Shown: positions 37,927-50,470 of the stretch, piece by piece | How the letters are laid out: every line of letters begins with the position of its first letter | How positions within the stretch are numbered: the first letter of the stretch is position 1 | Assembly: GCA_018881555.1 (NCBI GenBank) | Contig: JACAXG010000308.1 | Location: forward strand, 1,367 to 65,366 | DNA: 64,000 nt | Direction of reading: 5' to 3' | Source: Amblyornis subalaris | Lineage: Eukaryota > Chordata > Aves > Passeriformes > Ptilonorhynchidae | Made by a program: the position numbers and the translations under genes | The notes under the pieces: model-generated | The model's input: only the letters and a program-made list of their open reading frames with translations | Database searches by the model: none | What the model was told of the DNA's origin: nothing

Positions 37927-38342
37927 TGTCTTGGTTTTGGCCTTTGGGTTGGCTGGTTTTGGCAGGGGCTGGGAGGGGCATGGCCAGGACTCAGAGGTTA
38001 TTCTATACCACCCCATGTAGTTGCTGGGTGTGGGGTAAAGGGACTCTTTTCTGAGGAGAAGCAGTTCTGGTGGAGAAAACGGGGCAGGGGAGCTATCTGA
38101 TACTGTTTGTTGTCATGGGCATTTTTGCGTGTGAATCACTCTCTTTTGTACACTTTTGTTCTTAATATTGTTATTCCTACTGTTCATTTTCTTATCTCAT
38201 TGCTGTTTCCAGTCAGTTGTTCTTATCTGAATCTGTGATCTTTGCCTTTTGTGCCTTCAACTGGAGGGATTGGAGGAGGAGTGGTGTGGGGTTTTTTTAG
38301 TGGGAGTACTAAATTGGAGAATATCACCTCTAAACCATAACA
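37927..38342 (+). mobile_element. Solo ERVL-type LTR, plus strand
   Basis: Seen directly: the block starts TGTCTTGGTTTTGG, ends CTAAACCATAACA, and is flanked by the 5-bp direct repeat TTGGT at 37922-37926 and 38343-38347. Length 416 bp. The 5' phrase and the AAACCATAACA end match the general form of bird ERVL LTRs, and a 5-bp duplication fits ERVL integrase. The middle has the G-rich U3-like stretch and then a T-rich R/U5-like part (38130-38210). No internal sequence follows, so it is a solo LTR. Confidence 0.8.
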
Positions 38343-41300
38343 TTGGTTTATCTTACCTCATTCTTTTCTATTGAGGTTGTGCATTCTTTTCCATTCAAGA
38401 TGTGCTTTTTTATTCTGTAGGGATCCTCACAGACCATTCTATTGGAATGGCACCATGTACTGTTTGTAAGCTCTCTGAGGATGCTTCTTGGAGGTTTGTT
38501 TCTCCAGGAAACAAAATGAAGTCACCATAGCTAAAAGAATTGTATATGCTTTTTATTTTGTTGAGTTAAAAAGTGACTTTTCAGTCCTGACTGACGGTTC
38601 CAGCTGAGAGCAGTCGGGGAGTTGATGTGGCAGCTGTCTCTGCACCACGACTGACAACAGGAGGGAGGTATCATGAATTGGAAGAAGAGAGAAAATTAGA
38701 CAGGTGCAAGGCCAGGTAAGAAAAGCCCAAGATAGGCATGAAAGGAGTATGAACAATGTGTGTATCATTTGACTGGGAGTGTAAGTCGTGTGAGAGGTTG
38801 AGGAAAAAACACCTCGACATTGTAAAGTTTTGGTGAGAGGAGCCTTGGGAGCAGCGAATTGCGTATAAGCTATATTGATAACTCCACCCTCTCCAAACAA
38901 AACATTGGAAAATGTTTGTTCTCGTTTGGTTGTTTGATAGTACTGGCAAGACACAGCCTGCAGTGTTAAGTGCATAGATGTGTGTGGTGAGATCAAGTCT
39001 GGAAAACTCCTAATGCAAATTTACAGGACAAGGAATCGAATACATTTAAATGTGGTAGAAAACAACTGGTGGTGGTGCCAATAATAGGGAAGGAAACAGG
39101 CTGGGGAGGGGATTTTTTTTTGAAGCAGGATTTTTTTTCCACAAAGCAACAATTATTGATTCATAAACCAGAATTTTCGTTTTAGTTTGGGGGGGGGGGG
39201 TTTGTTTGGTTTTGGNTTTTTTTGTTTGTTTTTTTTNNTNGNTTTTTTTTTTTTTTACCTCCATGAAAAAAGACAAAACAAAGACACTCTAATGAGCTCT
39301 CCAGTGGCATTGTTAACCTGGTTGGGTTTGGGTTTGTTTTTTTTTTTTCCTTGACTGCTCATGAAATGTTCTGAGTTGCTGGCAGCCAGTTTACTGAACT
39401 GGAGTCAACTTTGGCATTAGTACTCCCTCAGGTCATCTCCAGCATACTCCTAACTGGCCAACTGCTGCTTTGGACTATTAAAACCTGTTACTTTTTTGGT
39501 ATGTAGCTTCTCTGAGAAGTCTTTTAATAAGCATATCTGTTAGTGANAATTGTCTGAGCTCCTGGCTCCTCTGCTGCTGATAGTTTACCTTGTTTGGGAT
39601 ATCTCACCACCACCAGTGCAAGTTACTGACTGATTTCCAGCTTAAGTGAGAAGTTGACTGAAACTTTTTATCAGTGTTTTTGTTCGGATATCGAATATGG
39701 TATTTACAGAAAGAAGTGTAATAACAAAAGATGGGTTAGCTTTTGCTGCAGACAGCATCCGATAAGACAATTTCTGGCTTTCTCTTGTGACACCTTTTGC
39801 TGCTAATACAAAAAATGCTTCCAGTTTTAAAGAGTTCAAAATCTCCTTTCTCATTAATAGAGGTCTTCCCTTTGAAAAAATACAGCTGCTATACTGAGGA
39901 CAGAGTGTTCTGTGCTCATTAAAATGAGGCTTTCCTTTCAAAAGAGATTTTACCCTTTCATCTACCAGTTTACAGTCTTAAAAAGGAAAAATGGGTATGT
40001 CCCTTTGTGTGAAGGAGAGCAGCAACACAGAAGGGGAAATGGCTTGTTCAGTGTCCAGCAAGATGTCTTAGGCAGCAGCAGTAGGAACTAAACTCTGGAT
40101 TTCTAGAGTCCAAGTAAGTTTTCTTAAGTTTTTCCCTTTTTTGTTGTAGCCTACCTTTCAGATATAGCTTTCCTGTGACTGTCATTGAGAGTTCAGGTGG
40201 CTTCTTTGGTCTGGTTAGACTGAAAGTGATGCTGAATGTCAAATGCTATTTCTCCCAAAAGGGAAAATAAAGAGTCTTTCTAGCAAATCCAATTTTTCTT
40301 GAATGTGTCATTTCAGAGAATCTCTGCNGTGAGCCAGTGTTTCAAAACACGTTATTGATTTATTGTTCAAATGCCACAATCTTCCATGAGGAGGTCAAAT
40401 GATCAAATTTATGGGGAATTTATGGCTTAGAATGGAGAAGATTGATATATCTCTAAAAGGATTGACAGTCGAGTTATAGATTTTATTTTTTATTATAATT
40501 GAATTGGGAAAAGTGATATTTCATCAGGTACACCTGAGCTGATGTCCTGCACACTCTACCTGTTGCTTTTTCAGTTAAAACTCTGAAAATGTACTAAAAG
40601 CTGAGATACTTGCTGTAATGTATGCAGAGATGCTTCTGAACAAACCCAGTGATTAGTTTGGGCTGAAAAATAATTTCTTTAGTAAGAATGGTATTAAATT
40701 TTTGGTTGCTTACACTTAGCCTTCTGAACTTTGTCATCACTAATTAATCTCTTGGACTTGGGCACTGTAAATATGCAAGGATAGACACGTTTTTGGCAGT
40801 CATTCTTGTGGAGATGCATTCATGGGCTGATGTAAAAGGACTGGGTCATTAGATGGAAAATTTCACAGCAAGATGGTCAGATGGGAATATCTGCCAGGTT
40901 CCCTTTCTGGGGGCTTTTCAAGACACAGTTTAAAAAAAAATTGTCCTCCCCAGTAATTAAGACACAAATGATAAAATACAGGTCAGTCAAAGCCCTGCAA
41001 AAGGCTAAGATTGAACTGACTTGGGTTCAGTGGTATCACAGGTACCTCTGAGATGTCTGCAGGTGGAATATCTTCCCAAACTTCCCTGGATGGCTTTCTT
41101 GTTTATCCCTGGGCACAGGAAGCCAAGATGATCTGCTGTTACCTCCAGGGGTATGTGCTTTCAAGCCACTGTCCGTGGGGACACAGTCCTCTGTCCCTTG
41201 AAGCTTGTGATGGGGAACTAGGGGCTTGCTGGTGTGCCTCGGGAGCACAGGCGTAAAGGCTGCTTCCCTGCACTGACCAGCAATGCCTATTTAGAGTTGG

Positions 41301-42775
41301 ATTTATTGCAGAGAAAGATTTAAGGATAAAGTTGGATTTGTTAAGGTTTAGCTGGCAGCACAGGAGGAGGTACACTGCTAAAGGAAAAGCCAACAGCTGA
41401 GATGATCTTAGGGTCTTTCAGCACCTTAGCTAGCTTTTACATCTCCTTCACNCCAGTTTAACCGGAATGTCCCTCTTTTAACTTGAAATCACTCTCTTGC
41501 TTAGATTGTGGAAGTCCCTGCCTTCTAGCCTTACATTGCCCCTTCTGCCTCCTGCAGAGAAAGGGAGGATACGAAACAAGCTCTGTCCCTTTTCCTGAGC
41601 AGTGGTGAACCAGAGTGCCAAAGCCAAATGCCCTTCCCAGCAAGGCCTTGCAAGACCTGACCCCCTACTTCCTTGATGCCGAGACCGGATATGTGTTGGA
41701 TGTGTTGCTACATGACCTCTTTTCTCTCCCCCCTTTCTCTTTTGTCTTGTGTTTGCCATCTCAATACATTCCCACCTCAGCATTTCTGAGGACTTTATTT
41801 TAAAGCAGGATGCAACATACCATGAAGAATGTAAAACATGGGTCTTGTATTCAATTTGTAACTTTTCTTGTGAGCATCATGGAATAGCTTATCATGGCAC
41901 TCTAGCTCAGGGAATTGGAAGNGAGGCTTGGATGGTTTCCCACCCTTCACACGAATGCTTTTGCAGTCCCTTTTTGCAGCCATATCACCAATAGATGCCT
42001 TTATGTATTTAAGTCTACAGGGATAATCACTGTCTCATTCTTCAAACCTTCAGAGGAATAGCTGGATATTCATGGTGTCTTAAAGGACTAAACAGAGCCA
42101 TGGGCATTGCTGACAGGAGTGCAGCAATTTCCTGCTGTCGGTTAAGGTGGATTTCTTGATGCTGAGTGGTGAGCACATCTGGGCTACTTTTATTGAGCAC
42201 TGATTGTTGGTTATTTAAGGGTTTGACATCCGAGCAATAATTCACTCTTAGGGAATAATTGATTAAACAACAAGAACAATCCAAATAACAGCGTGGTGTT
42301 TCTTTTAATGAAAAAAAGGGAAGTGTAGGTTCGGTTTCTGGCCAGATTTCTTGCCTTGCTTTCTGGCATTGACTGCCTTGTACACAAGTTCTTATGTACC
42401 CATCGGCTGAGTTTTAATAAAACAAAACCAAAAGCTTTTGTGGCCAAACTGTCTATCCAATGTCTTAATGATCCAGTTATTAAAATATCAGAAATCCCTT
42501 GTTTTACAGCCAGAACATAAGGCTCTATCTCTAACTGATCAAAGACACTTAGCAGGGATAGCACTAAAACCGAAACAATATTTCCTAATGTGCCCTCGGT
42601 GAAGGGTATTTTCTTCTGGCAGAGATAGAAGATACACAGCTCAAGCAGTATTTGGTAAGTGGTCCCTGTTCCAATCCACTTAAGGGGAGGAGAGGCAAGT
42701 TTGGCTCAATCCACCACTGCAGAAAGAAACTGGATTCTAAACACGCCCGAAAGCGAGATTAAAACACAAACGAGN
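38343..42775. other. Unique non-coding sequence with low-complexity tract
   Basis: No gene is recognised. The low-complexity tract at 39186-39256 is the main irregularity. A 147-codon minus-strand frame at 38553-38996 and a 117-codon frame at 42211-42564 have no homology that I recognise. A second T run lies at 39336-39348. The frame at 42211-42564 lies downstream of the minus-strand LTR at 42.8-43.25 kb but shows no Gag motif. Confidence 0.5.
39186..39256. repeat. G12 and poly-T low-complexity tract with ambiguous bases
   Basis: Twelve consecutive G (39189-39200) are followed by T-rich sequence with TTTG units and five ambiguous bases between 39216 and 39242. The length is unreliable; apparent lysine-rich minus-strand translation is an artefact of the T runs. 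Confidence 0.85.
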
Positions 42776-43252
42776 TTAAACGTTGGGATCCAAAGCAATC
42801 ATACAATTTTGTTTTTTTATAGAAGAGGAAGGAAAGAGAGAGAATAGAAGAGCAGGGAAAACACCCAGAATAACTATGAGAAGCACAGGAAAGGGGTTAC
42901 CACCACCATGGGTCCAGCGATGGGGGAGACGTGCGTTGGGCGCGATAGGTCCTTCCCCGGTGCAGTCCCTGCAAGAGCAGGGCCAGGGCAGCACCACCAG
43001 CGGTGGGGAAGGATGTGAGGGGGCACGAGCAGCCAGGACAGCGAAGGACAGCACAGACAGCCAAGATCCTGGCACTGTGTAGGTTTGACAGCACCTGTGG
43101 CAGGTTGGGCACTTGCTTATAGAGGGTTTTGTGAGTGGCAATTGTCACATCCACCTCCTAAAGTTCATTGGCTGCCTCGCCTGATGTATCAAGAAGTTTA
43201 CTGCTTGCTTGCCTGGTGTATCAACTAGAAGCTCTATTAATAACTTTCAACA
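42776..43252 (-). mobile_element. Probable ERVK-like LTR plus primer-binding-site region, minus strand
   Basis: Read on the minus strand: a TG at 43252, two about 30-bp imperfect repeats beginning TTGATACA (43223 and 43192 on the plus coordinates), a CCAAT box (complement of about 43168-43172), a TATA-like CTATAAGC (complement of about 43115-43122), a GC-rich R/U5-like stretch, and then TTTGGATCCCAACGTTT at about 42778-42794. The last resembles the tRNA-Lys primer-binding site of ERVK-type viruses (TGGCGCCCAACGTGGGGC), matching 11 of 17 bases. CCAAT and TATA spacing is about 50 bp. No target-site duplication or retroviral coding sequence was found, and the LTR end beside the primer site does not read CA. 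The element looks like a decayed 5' LTR with its leader. Confidence 0.45.
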
Positions 43253-46200
43253 CAGTGCCTCATTTTCTAAAATAAAGCAGTTTCTAAAATTTTTGTTAGA
43301 GGAAATGTAAAACTTTAATGTTCAAACCTCAGTCTTCAAAGAGGCAATGGCGAAACATTCCTTGGCTTTTTACTCATTCATTACAGTCCCTTAAGGCAAG
43401 ACAGACCTGGAAAACAAATTCTCTAAACAATGCAGGGAAGTGCTGGTCATCCTGGCTGCTGTAATGCCTCTGTCATTCTGCTTTGTGTTACCTGCATCCA
43501 CGAAGTGGGGTTGATTAAAATGGTCTGTTCATGGGCTTGATTGCTGTATCTCAAATTTGCCATCACAGCTCGTTTAATATGTCTTTGCAGGATTACTTTA
43601 GATTTTTTTTTTTAACCTCTGGCAGCTGGGTTGGGTGCTGCTCACTTGTCAGCTCCTAAAGTTTCAGAGGCAGGACAGAAGAGCTGCCTGATGTCCTTGA
43701 GCTCACTGCAGGCTTTGCTCCTTATGCTTCTGTTCACACACAATTTGGAAATAAGAATCATTAGGAAAACCTCTCCATATTTTTCAGTGCACGGACGAGT
43801 TTGTCTCGAATGTTTCAATCCACTTGTTGGGCCTTGCCTGGATTCTGCAGCAGGTGGATACACAAGATCTCACATGTGACCTTGTGACACAGCCCTGCAG
43901 TCAGCTGTGTCAAGTAGGTAGAGAAAGATGAGAAAATCTGGTGTTATGGCCTCTGGATTTGTCATTTGGAACTCCAAAATCTGTTTGATGTAGAGGAGAG
44001 CAGAGACTGGTCTGACTTTATCTCGGTTGGTTCTTCCATACACCTCCTTTAAATCCCTTTTCTTTAGCCTCTGTGTATATTGGCTTTGGCTTGTTGCTGA
44101 GTTGTGACAGCAGCTGTGATGGCAGTTTCCAAGCACCGAAGGGCACCTTTACAGCAGCATCTTGGCAACAGCACAAATAAGTCATGAAGGAAAATGTTGA
44201 CACGCTGCTGGATGTCTTCATGCCCATTGTTACCATTAGGACAGCGTGGGGATGGTGTGGAGGAGGAGGAGGAGGAGGAGGAGGAGAGGTCTAAGGTTGT
44301 ACAGGTTGCTGCCACTGTACTAAAGGTGACTTTTGCTGAAAGACAGCAGGAGCAGCCTGGGAGAGGAGCTGGTATTCAAGGTTTTGGTTGAGGTTAAAGG
44401 CCTATTTGCAGCCTTAAAGTCTGAATGTCCTCAGATCCTACTCTGCAAGCATGCTGGCAGAAAGCTAGAACACTCAGTGCATGCTATGTGGGGTATTTTG
44501 GTTCTTTGTTTTCCTCTGCTATTAGCAGACACCTTTTTTTTATCCCTTCTGGTGTTAAATTTCCCCTCTCTTGGTGCTATGGTATGAGAGATTCCACTTT
44601 TAGTTTTGCTGATGCATTTGAAGGACCCGAAGCAGCCCCTGAAGTCTTCCCTAGGAATCTGCTACTATTGTCAGAAATGGCAGAACCCCTGTCCTGGTGT
44701 CTCTGTGGATAAGCTGTAAGAGAGCATTCTTCAGTGTTCAAACCCACTGGTCTGTGAGAACTGGAAAATGGTTGTGTTTTTTTGTCCCTAAGGAGCAGCG
44801 TATCACCCAACCTCGACATGAGATCTTTGGTGTTAAGGTTTCACATCATAAAGAATTATAGAAAATTTCCTGGGAATATCAAGTTATTTTTGAGGGAGGA
44901 AACGCCAGCCTAGCAAATGACTGAACCAAGCTTCTCTTTGTAATGAGTCCCACAGGAAAATGCTCAGACTGTGCTGGGAGGAGTTTTTTCTGAGCTTGTG
45001 AACCACTAGTCAGTAGGAGTCAAAATTTGGATACTGTACTGCTGATGAGCCTTTCCTTTCATCTAAATAACCTGATCATTTTGGGGATAAGGGAATACAG
45101 AATAAATAGCTCTAGAGAGGTGCTGCCCACCCACCTTTGGAGAAAAAGTTGCTAATCNTATTCCAGTTGGTGAAAATATAAGGAAGGCATATAAATGTTT
45201 AAATCTGATACCAAAATAGATTAGCAATTTTAAATGAAACACATTTAGCAAATTTTACAGGGCATTTTATGATGCAGAGATCAAAAATAAAATGAAAAGG
45301 AAGGGAATTAGTGCTGCAGTATATTGCTTTTTTTCCCAGTGACAGTAAGGGGAAGTTCAGATTCAACATAACTGATGAGTGAAGAGCAGAACAAGCTGAA
45401 ATGTGATTAGTGGAGTGTCAGATGAAAAAAAATATGCCAGCAGAAACTCACTCCTTCTGACAGGCTGCAAATGCTCTGCTTTGGAAATAGAACAACTGGA
45501 TGCATAGTAACTCAGTCTAGACCAGCTGAAATGATGCTCTCCTTTGGGAAAATGCTGTGGGTGGATAAGGAAAAGCATGTAAGTGCCCCTACTCGTGAAT
45601 GCCCATTGCAGGGGCCCTTGGTGCCTTCAGCTGAGCAAGTACAAGATCTGTAAATAGGAAAAATTGTCAGTTGTGCTGCTGCCATTGTGCCTGGTAAAGT
45701 TTTCAAGCTTGATGACACTGATGGAGTCTGAATGTTGAGTTAATTGGGAACTTGTCTCTCCTTTTCAAAGCAAGTGGAAAATAAATTTGTCTAACTTCAT
45801 AATTAAGAGAAAAAAAGCAAGTTAATGACCAGTTTCTGGCACTGGAGAGATATGTGTAACTGATACTGAATATTCAGTATGTAAATCTACATGATATAAA
45901 AGAGCCAAACTTCCTCAAGAGGGAGANCAGAACCTCTTTTGATTTTGTTTTAAAGGACTATTATAGATTTCTATGCCTTCTATCATCTTATATTAAGATT
46001 TTATTCAAAATATTCAGGATCAGAATGCACTTTTTAGCAATTTGACCATCTAGAAAGGGATATAGGTCAGGGTCTTTTGGTTAAAAATTCTCTAGCTCTA
46101 TACCACTGAAAACTTCAAAGTGTGTTTTAGAATAAGCTTGCAAATATAAAATACGTTGAACATGCCTGTGGCTGAGAATGGAGATGGTTCAGGTGTGTTA

Positions 46201-49200
46201 TCAGACTGCAGCAAGTTTGCTGTGTAAGGTATATGGACAGCTATGCTTCACTAGCTAGCAGATGGGCAGCCAAGTAATTGTAAATTTAAAAATGCTGTGT
46301 GAAAGTTCAATTAATCCCTGTAAGAAAAGCAAGTCGGAATAAAGTCCTGTCACTGGGGTATATGGTGTAGCATAGCTCCACTTTAAAATAGTGTTTTCCA
46401 TCTAAAACCATATAGCCAAAACGTCAGCAGTTGTGTTGTGATAAACGTGGAATTCGGCATCTTTGGATTGGAAAATGGGATTATTCGAAAGCAAAAAAAA
46501 AAGGCGTAGTGCTGTAGCTAATGAGATAAATAATTTGGAGGTAAATTAAGGGCCATTTTAGGCATGTCTTCTAATAAGATGAACTTCTTAATTTCCCAGG
46601 ACAGCAGCTACTGCAATGCAAGAGAGTGATAAAGACGTGGAAAATACTGGCAGATGAACAAGCACGTTTTTTCAGCTATTGAATATTTGGGAACACCAAA
46701 GGTCTTTTTTAGCTCTCAGACTATAGAACAGATTGAGTTCTGGTATCCTTCGTGTTGGGAATAGGACTGGCCTGGCCTGAACTGTGGGTGTCCTGTGCCT
46801 TGTTCTTATTTCACTAAAAGGAAAAAATCCTCCTCACCCTTGTCAGGAGCAATTTATGGATGTACTTACTGACATTTTCTTTTGCTTTTGGATCATTTTG
46901 TTCATAACTGTCTTCCAAATCCTTTACAAGTAGGCTTCAGTTAATAGTACCTCCAGAATATGTTTATTCTCCTGAATATTTGGTTTTTTCCCCCATCTGT
47001 GAGAAGGTTTTTTTGTTACTTGTGGCAAAATATTTTTGCCTATACTTGGTGATTTAATGCACAAATTCCCTCCATTTTGGCCATTCTATTCTATTCTTAC
47101 TTCTGCAAAAATTCTGCATATAAAAAGTGTACAGAGGATGTGCATAAATCAGCATTATAAATGTACTCTATAATATATACTTACTATTTATGTGAGATAA
47201 ACACATTTGCACAGCAGTTTAAAAGGAGAGGCACCACGAAGACCCTCTCTTTGTAACTCATTTGGATCAGAGAAAGTTTTAACCCAAGGAATGGGAAATG
47301 GAGAGGGCAGAGGTTTATATCCTAAGTAAAAATTTAAGTTATTTGTTTTTTTGCAACAAGATTGAATTTGCAGAGGAGAGATCACAGAGCCCTTGGGACT
47401 GAATTCCAGCAGAGCATCCCAGTCTTGGTGGAGTAGGAAAGCCAATGTTCAAGAGTGTCTGACAAACAGGGACTGGCATCTCTTTGCTTCCATCCTGGGC
47501 CTCTGGGTGATGGCATTTTCATGCAGGGGAGTTTGGAAAGTGTTCAGCCTCTGTTCTCTGTGTCTGCTGAGTGCCATGTGCTCCTGTGTGTTTAGCTGAC
47601 CTTTCTTCTGGGAGTACCTGTAAGCCAAAACCACAGCCTTTGTTCTTCTGAATAGCTACTGATCACCTCTGTTTGCTCCAAAGGCATTTCTTGGGGATAA
47701 AATACAGCTCTTAACCATAATTAATGTGCCTGACTACGCTATGTTAGTCAAAGATTTTACTGTGAATTGCCACGGGCAGGTGTTTATAATTCATGTACTC
47801 TGGGACTCTATATATGGACCTCCTGTACAGAAGGGAGTTTAATTTTTCCCTGGGTCTGTGAGTGACCATTTCTGTTGGTGAAAGGGAAGTTGATAAGGAG
47901 GGCTGTGCTGCAGCTGAGCATTGCTCCTGTGCTCACCCACCTCCTTCTTCTACGTGCTGGAGAGCTCTGTCAAGACCAAAAGGTTGGCAAGAGTGGGCAT
48001 TCATAGGGCTTTCAGACAGCTAAATGTCCTACAGTGGTTCAACTTATCCCTGCTTCAGGAATGGAGNCACACATGNAGCTAAAGCAGGATTGTGTGGTGC
48101 CCTGCTCTCCTTCTTTTTGCCTTCTTTTGTATCTACCTCAGAGAGAATGCCAGTGTGAGACTTCCTTTTCATCTGGACATAGTACGAGGGATGCTTAAGG
48201 GGTTCTGTTTCTCTCCAAAATGGTTAGTGAAAAAAGAAAGCCAGTTGTGATAATAACTGCAAGAGGCAGAATAATTGATTAATTCTGGATGCTCTGTTGC
48301 TCATTTTGTCACAAGGGAAAGAAGCCCAGCTTATGCTCTGTGCATGAAGTGGTTGAATTGCTCTCTCTATTTAAGCTCAAGCCTGCTGATGCCTCCAACA
48401 GACTGCAGTGAGAGCAGAGAAACTTTGTACCCTGGGCCCATTGAAAGAGGCCATAAATCAGCCATTCCAGTGTCCTGCTTTGTGTGGAAAATGTGGCTGT
48501 GTGGGAATCAATGGGGCCTGAGGCACCAGACTGGAGCTGCCCCTGCTCCCTCTCTGCCCCTCACGGTGTTGTCACAGACTCCAAAAGGATATGTGGAGAA
48601 CTCATGGAAAGAGGTCAAATCACAGATTAAACTGAACAGTTATTAATCGTATCTTGTGCTTTCCAGCATTTTATGTCCTCCGTGGAAAATGGAGCTGCTG
48701 CCGAATTACTTTGTGGGTTTTATCATTGCTTTTGTCAAATGTTTGACTGTGAATTCAAAGCTAGCTCTTCAAAAGGCAAAATGCAGCGGAATATTTAACC
48801 AGCAAAATTAGAAAATGCATCAAAATCCCTGTAATTTAAACTTCTGTTCAGGGCACGAAACGGCAAAGTGCACCAGAAAGAAATTGCTTAATTTGCCATA
48901 GGAAAAAATCTGTATCATAGGTGCTTTATTTAAAAGAGATCAGCTTAGTGTTGTGCAACAAGTGTGTCAGTAAGACTGACAGTAAGATGGTGCCTTGCAG
49001 ACCTGCTTAGGATTCCAAAGAAAACAGTATTTTTAGTAAGACAGTTATCCAGCTGTAAAAAGGCAGTTTCATCCTGTGCCTTTAAGGACCTGACAATAGC
49101 CTGCATTTTGTATTTGTCTTACATTTGGACAGATCATATTATTTTTTATTAGAATTTGTGAGAGGAAAAAAGCGATGGAAGTGAAATCCCTTGTGAAATT

Positions 49201-49680
49201 GCTTGAAATTGCCTTTCACTTGCCTGGATAAATTTGATATTGATTTTTGTCTTTTTATAAGAATGGAAGGTTAATGAAAACAATCCCATTGCTTTCATCC
49301 CTAGGTGGCAACTATGTAATACATACAGGGCTCAGTCTTTTTATTTTTCTGCCTAACAAAAATGTTGGTGTTTAAGTATCAGCCTTGTGAAAGATCAGCT
49401 GTTGTGATGGGAAAAGAGCTACGGTAGACTATCTTCAAGAGCCGTCATGCGGTGTATGACAGATTAATAACTCCAGCCTTTTCATATTTTACTCATTGGC
49501 TATTTGAGATGGGTGCCATCAGAACTGGGATCTGTACTCCCCAGACCTGCAGAGAATGTTTCATTTCTTATGACTTTCAATAGAATCTGGAAGGTACACA
49601 GTTGTATTTGTAAAGGAGGGGAGAGCAGTGAGGCTAGTCACTGGTAGAGTCTCTGCTAGGACTTTCCCGCAGGATGATGA
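43253..49680. other. Unique non-coding sequence, 6.4 kb
   Basis: No gene is recognised. Contains the GGA microsatellite at 44259-44288. The stretches around 47700-47800 and 48640-48960 have TAAT-rich, low-repeat sequence of the kind seen in conserved non-coding DNA, but this cannot be tested here. Ambiguous bases occur at 45158, 45927 and near 48070. Confidence 0.5.
44259..44288. repeat. GGA microsatellite
   Basis: About nine consecutive GGA/GAG units. In one plus-strand frame this reads as a glutamate run, which is a by-product of the repeat. Confidence 0.85.
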
Positions 49681-49965
49681 TGTCTGTAAGAGACCTTGGA
49701 GGTGTGAAACGAGGGGCCTGGGGACCTGTGGCCTGGCCAAGGGACTGGACACTCGGAGACACAGCAGGAGCCGAGGACCCCAGACTTTTGTGCTCAGACT
49801 GTGAGGGGATAAAAGCCAAGGGGTTCCTCTGTTCAGGGACCCTCCTCGGAGGAACCAGCTGTAGTTGTTATTTTGTTATTTAGTTATCCCACCAAGATTA
49901 AATTATTTTAAGGATTTGGATGTCTGAGACTCTGCCATGGGAAACCTCTGCCATAAGGAAACCCA
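49681..49965 (+). mobile_element. 3' part of an endogenous retrovirus LTR, plus strand
   Basis: A TATA-like GATAAAAG (49807-49814), a polyadenylation-like ATTAAA (49898-49903), then GGATTTGGATGTCTGAGACT, CTGCCATGGGAAACCTCTGC and a terminus CATAAGGAAACCCA with CA at 49964-49965. The end resembles bird ERV1-like LTR ends as I remember them. The 5' edge is arbitrary (TG at 49681); the real LTR may begin further left. No target-site duplication could be set because the right flank is simple repeat. No primer-binding site follows the CA, so this is a solo or 3' LTR. Confidence 0.6.
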
Positions 49966-50470
49966 GTGTGAGTGCGTGTGTGTGTGTGAGCGTGTGATTG
50001 TGTGGGTGTGAGTGTCAGTGTGTGTGTGAGTGAGTGTGTCAGTGTGTGAGTGAGAGTGTGAGTGTGTGAGTGTGAATGTGTGTGTGTGTGTGAGTGTGTG
50101 TGTGTGATTGTGTGTGTGTGACTGTGTGTGTGAGTGAGTGTGTCAGTGTGTGAGTGAGTGTGAGTGTGTGTGAGTGTGAATGTGTGTGTGTGTGAGTGTG
50201 TGTGTGTGTGATTGTGTGGGTGTGAGTGTCAGTGTGTGTGTGAGTGAGTGTGTCAGTGTGTGAGTGAGTGAGTGTGTGAGTGTGAATGTGTGTGTGTGTG
50301 AGTGTGTGTGTGATTGTGTGTGTGTGACAGTGTGTGAGTGTGTCAGTGTGTGAGTGAGAGTGTGTGTGTGAGTGTGAATGTGTGTGAGAGTGTGTGCGTG
50401 TGTGTGTGTGTGTGAGTGTGTCAGTGTGTCAGTGTGTGTGACTGTGTCAGTGTGTCAGTGTGTCAGTGTG
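49966..50470. repeat. GT-rich satellite with higher-order period
   Basis: A 505-bp tract of GTGT with GTGA, GTCA and GTGAATG interruptions. The interruptions recur in the same order: the marker TGTGAATG starts at 50071, 50175, 50281 and 50373, and the marker GAGTGTGTC ends at 50040, 50144, 50254 and 50344. Periods are therefore about 90-110 bp. The tract ends in a GTCA-rich run (50410-50470). It abuts the LTR terminus without a gap. It is hypervariable in kind and can form alternative DNA structures. Confidence 0.9.

Noticed and set aside
38553..38996. 147-codon minus-strand frame just downstream of a solo LTR
   Set aside because: It runs opposite to the LTR, shows no retroviral motif and no recognised homology.
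39046..39276. Lysine-rich minus-strand frame
   Set aside because: It is the translation of poly-T sequence with ambiguous bases.
42211..42564. 117-codon minus-strand frame downstream of the ERVK-like LTR, considered as Gag
   Set aside because: No matrix, capsid or zinc-knuckle motif is visible, and the sequence has the texture of unique DNA.
44194..44391. Glutamate-rich frame
   Set aside because: It comes from the GGA microsatellite, with no supporting coding context.
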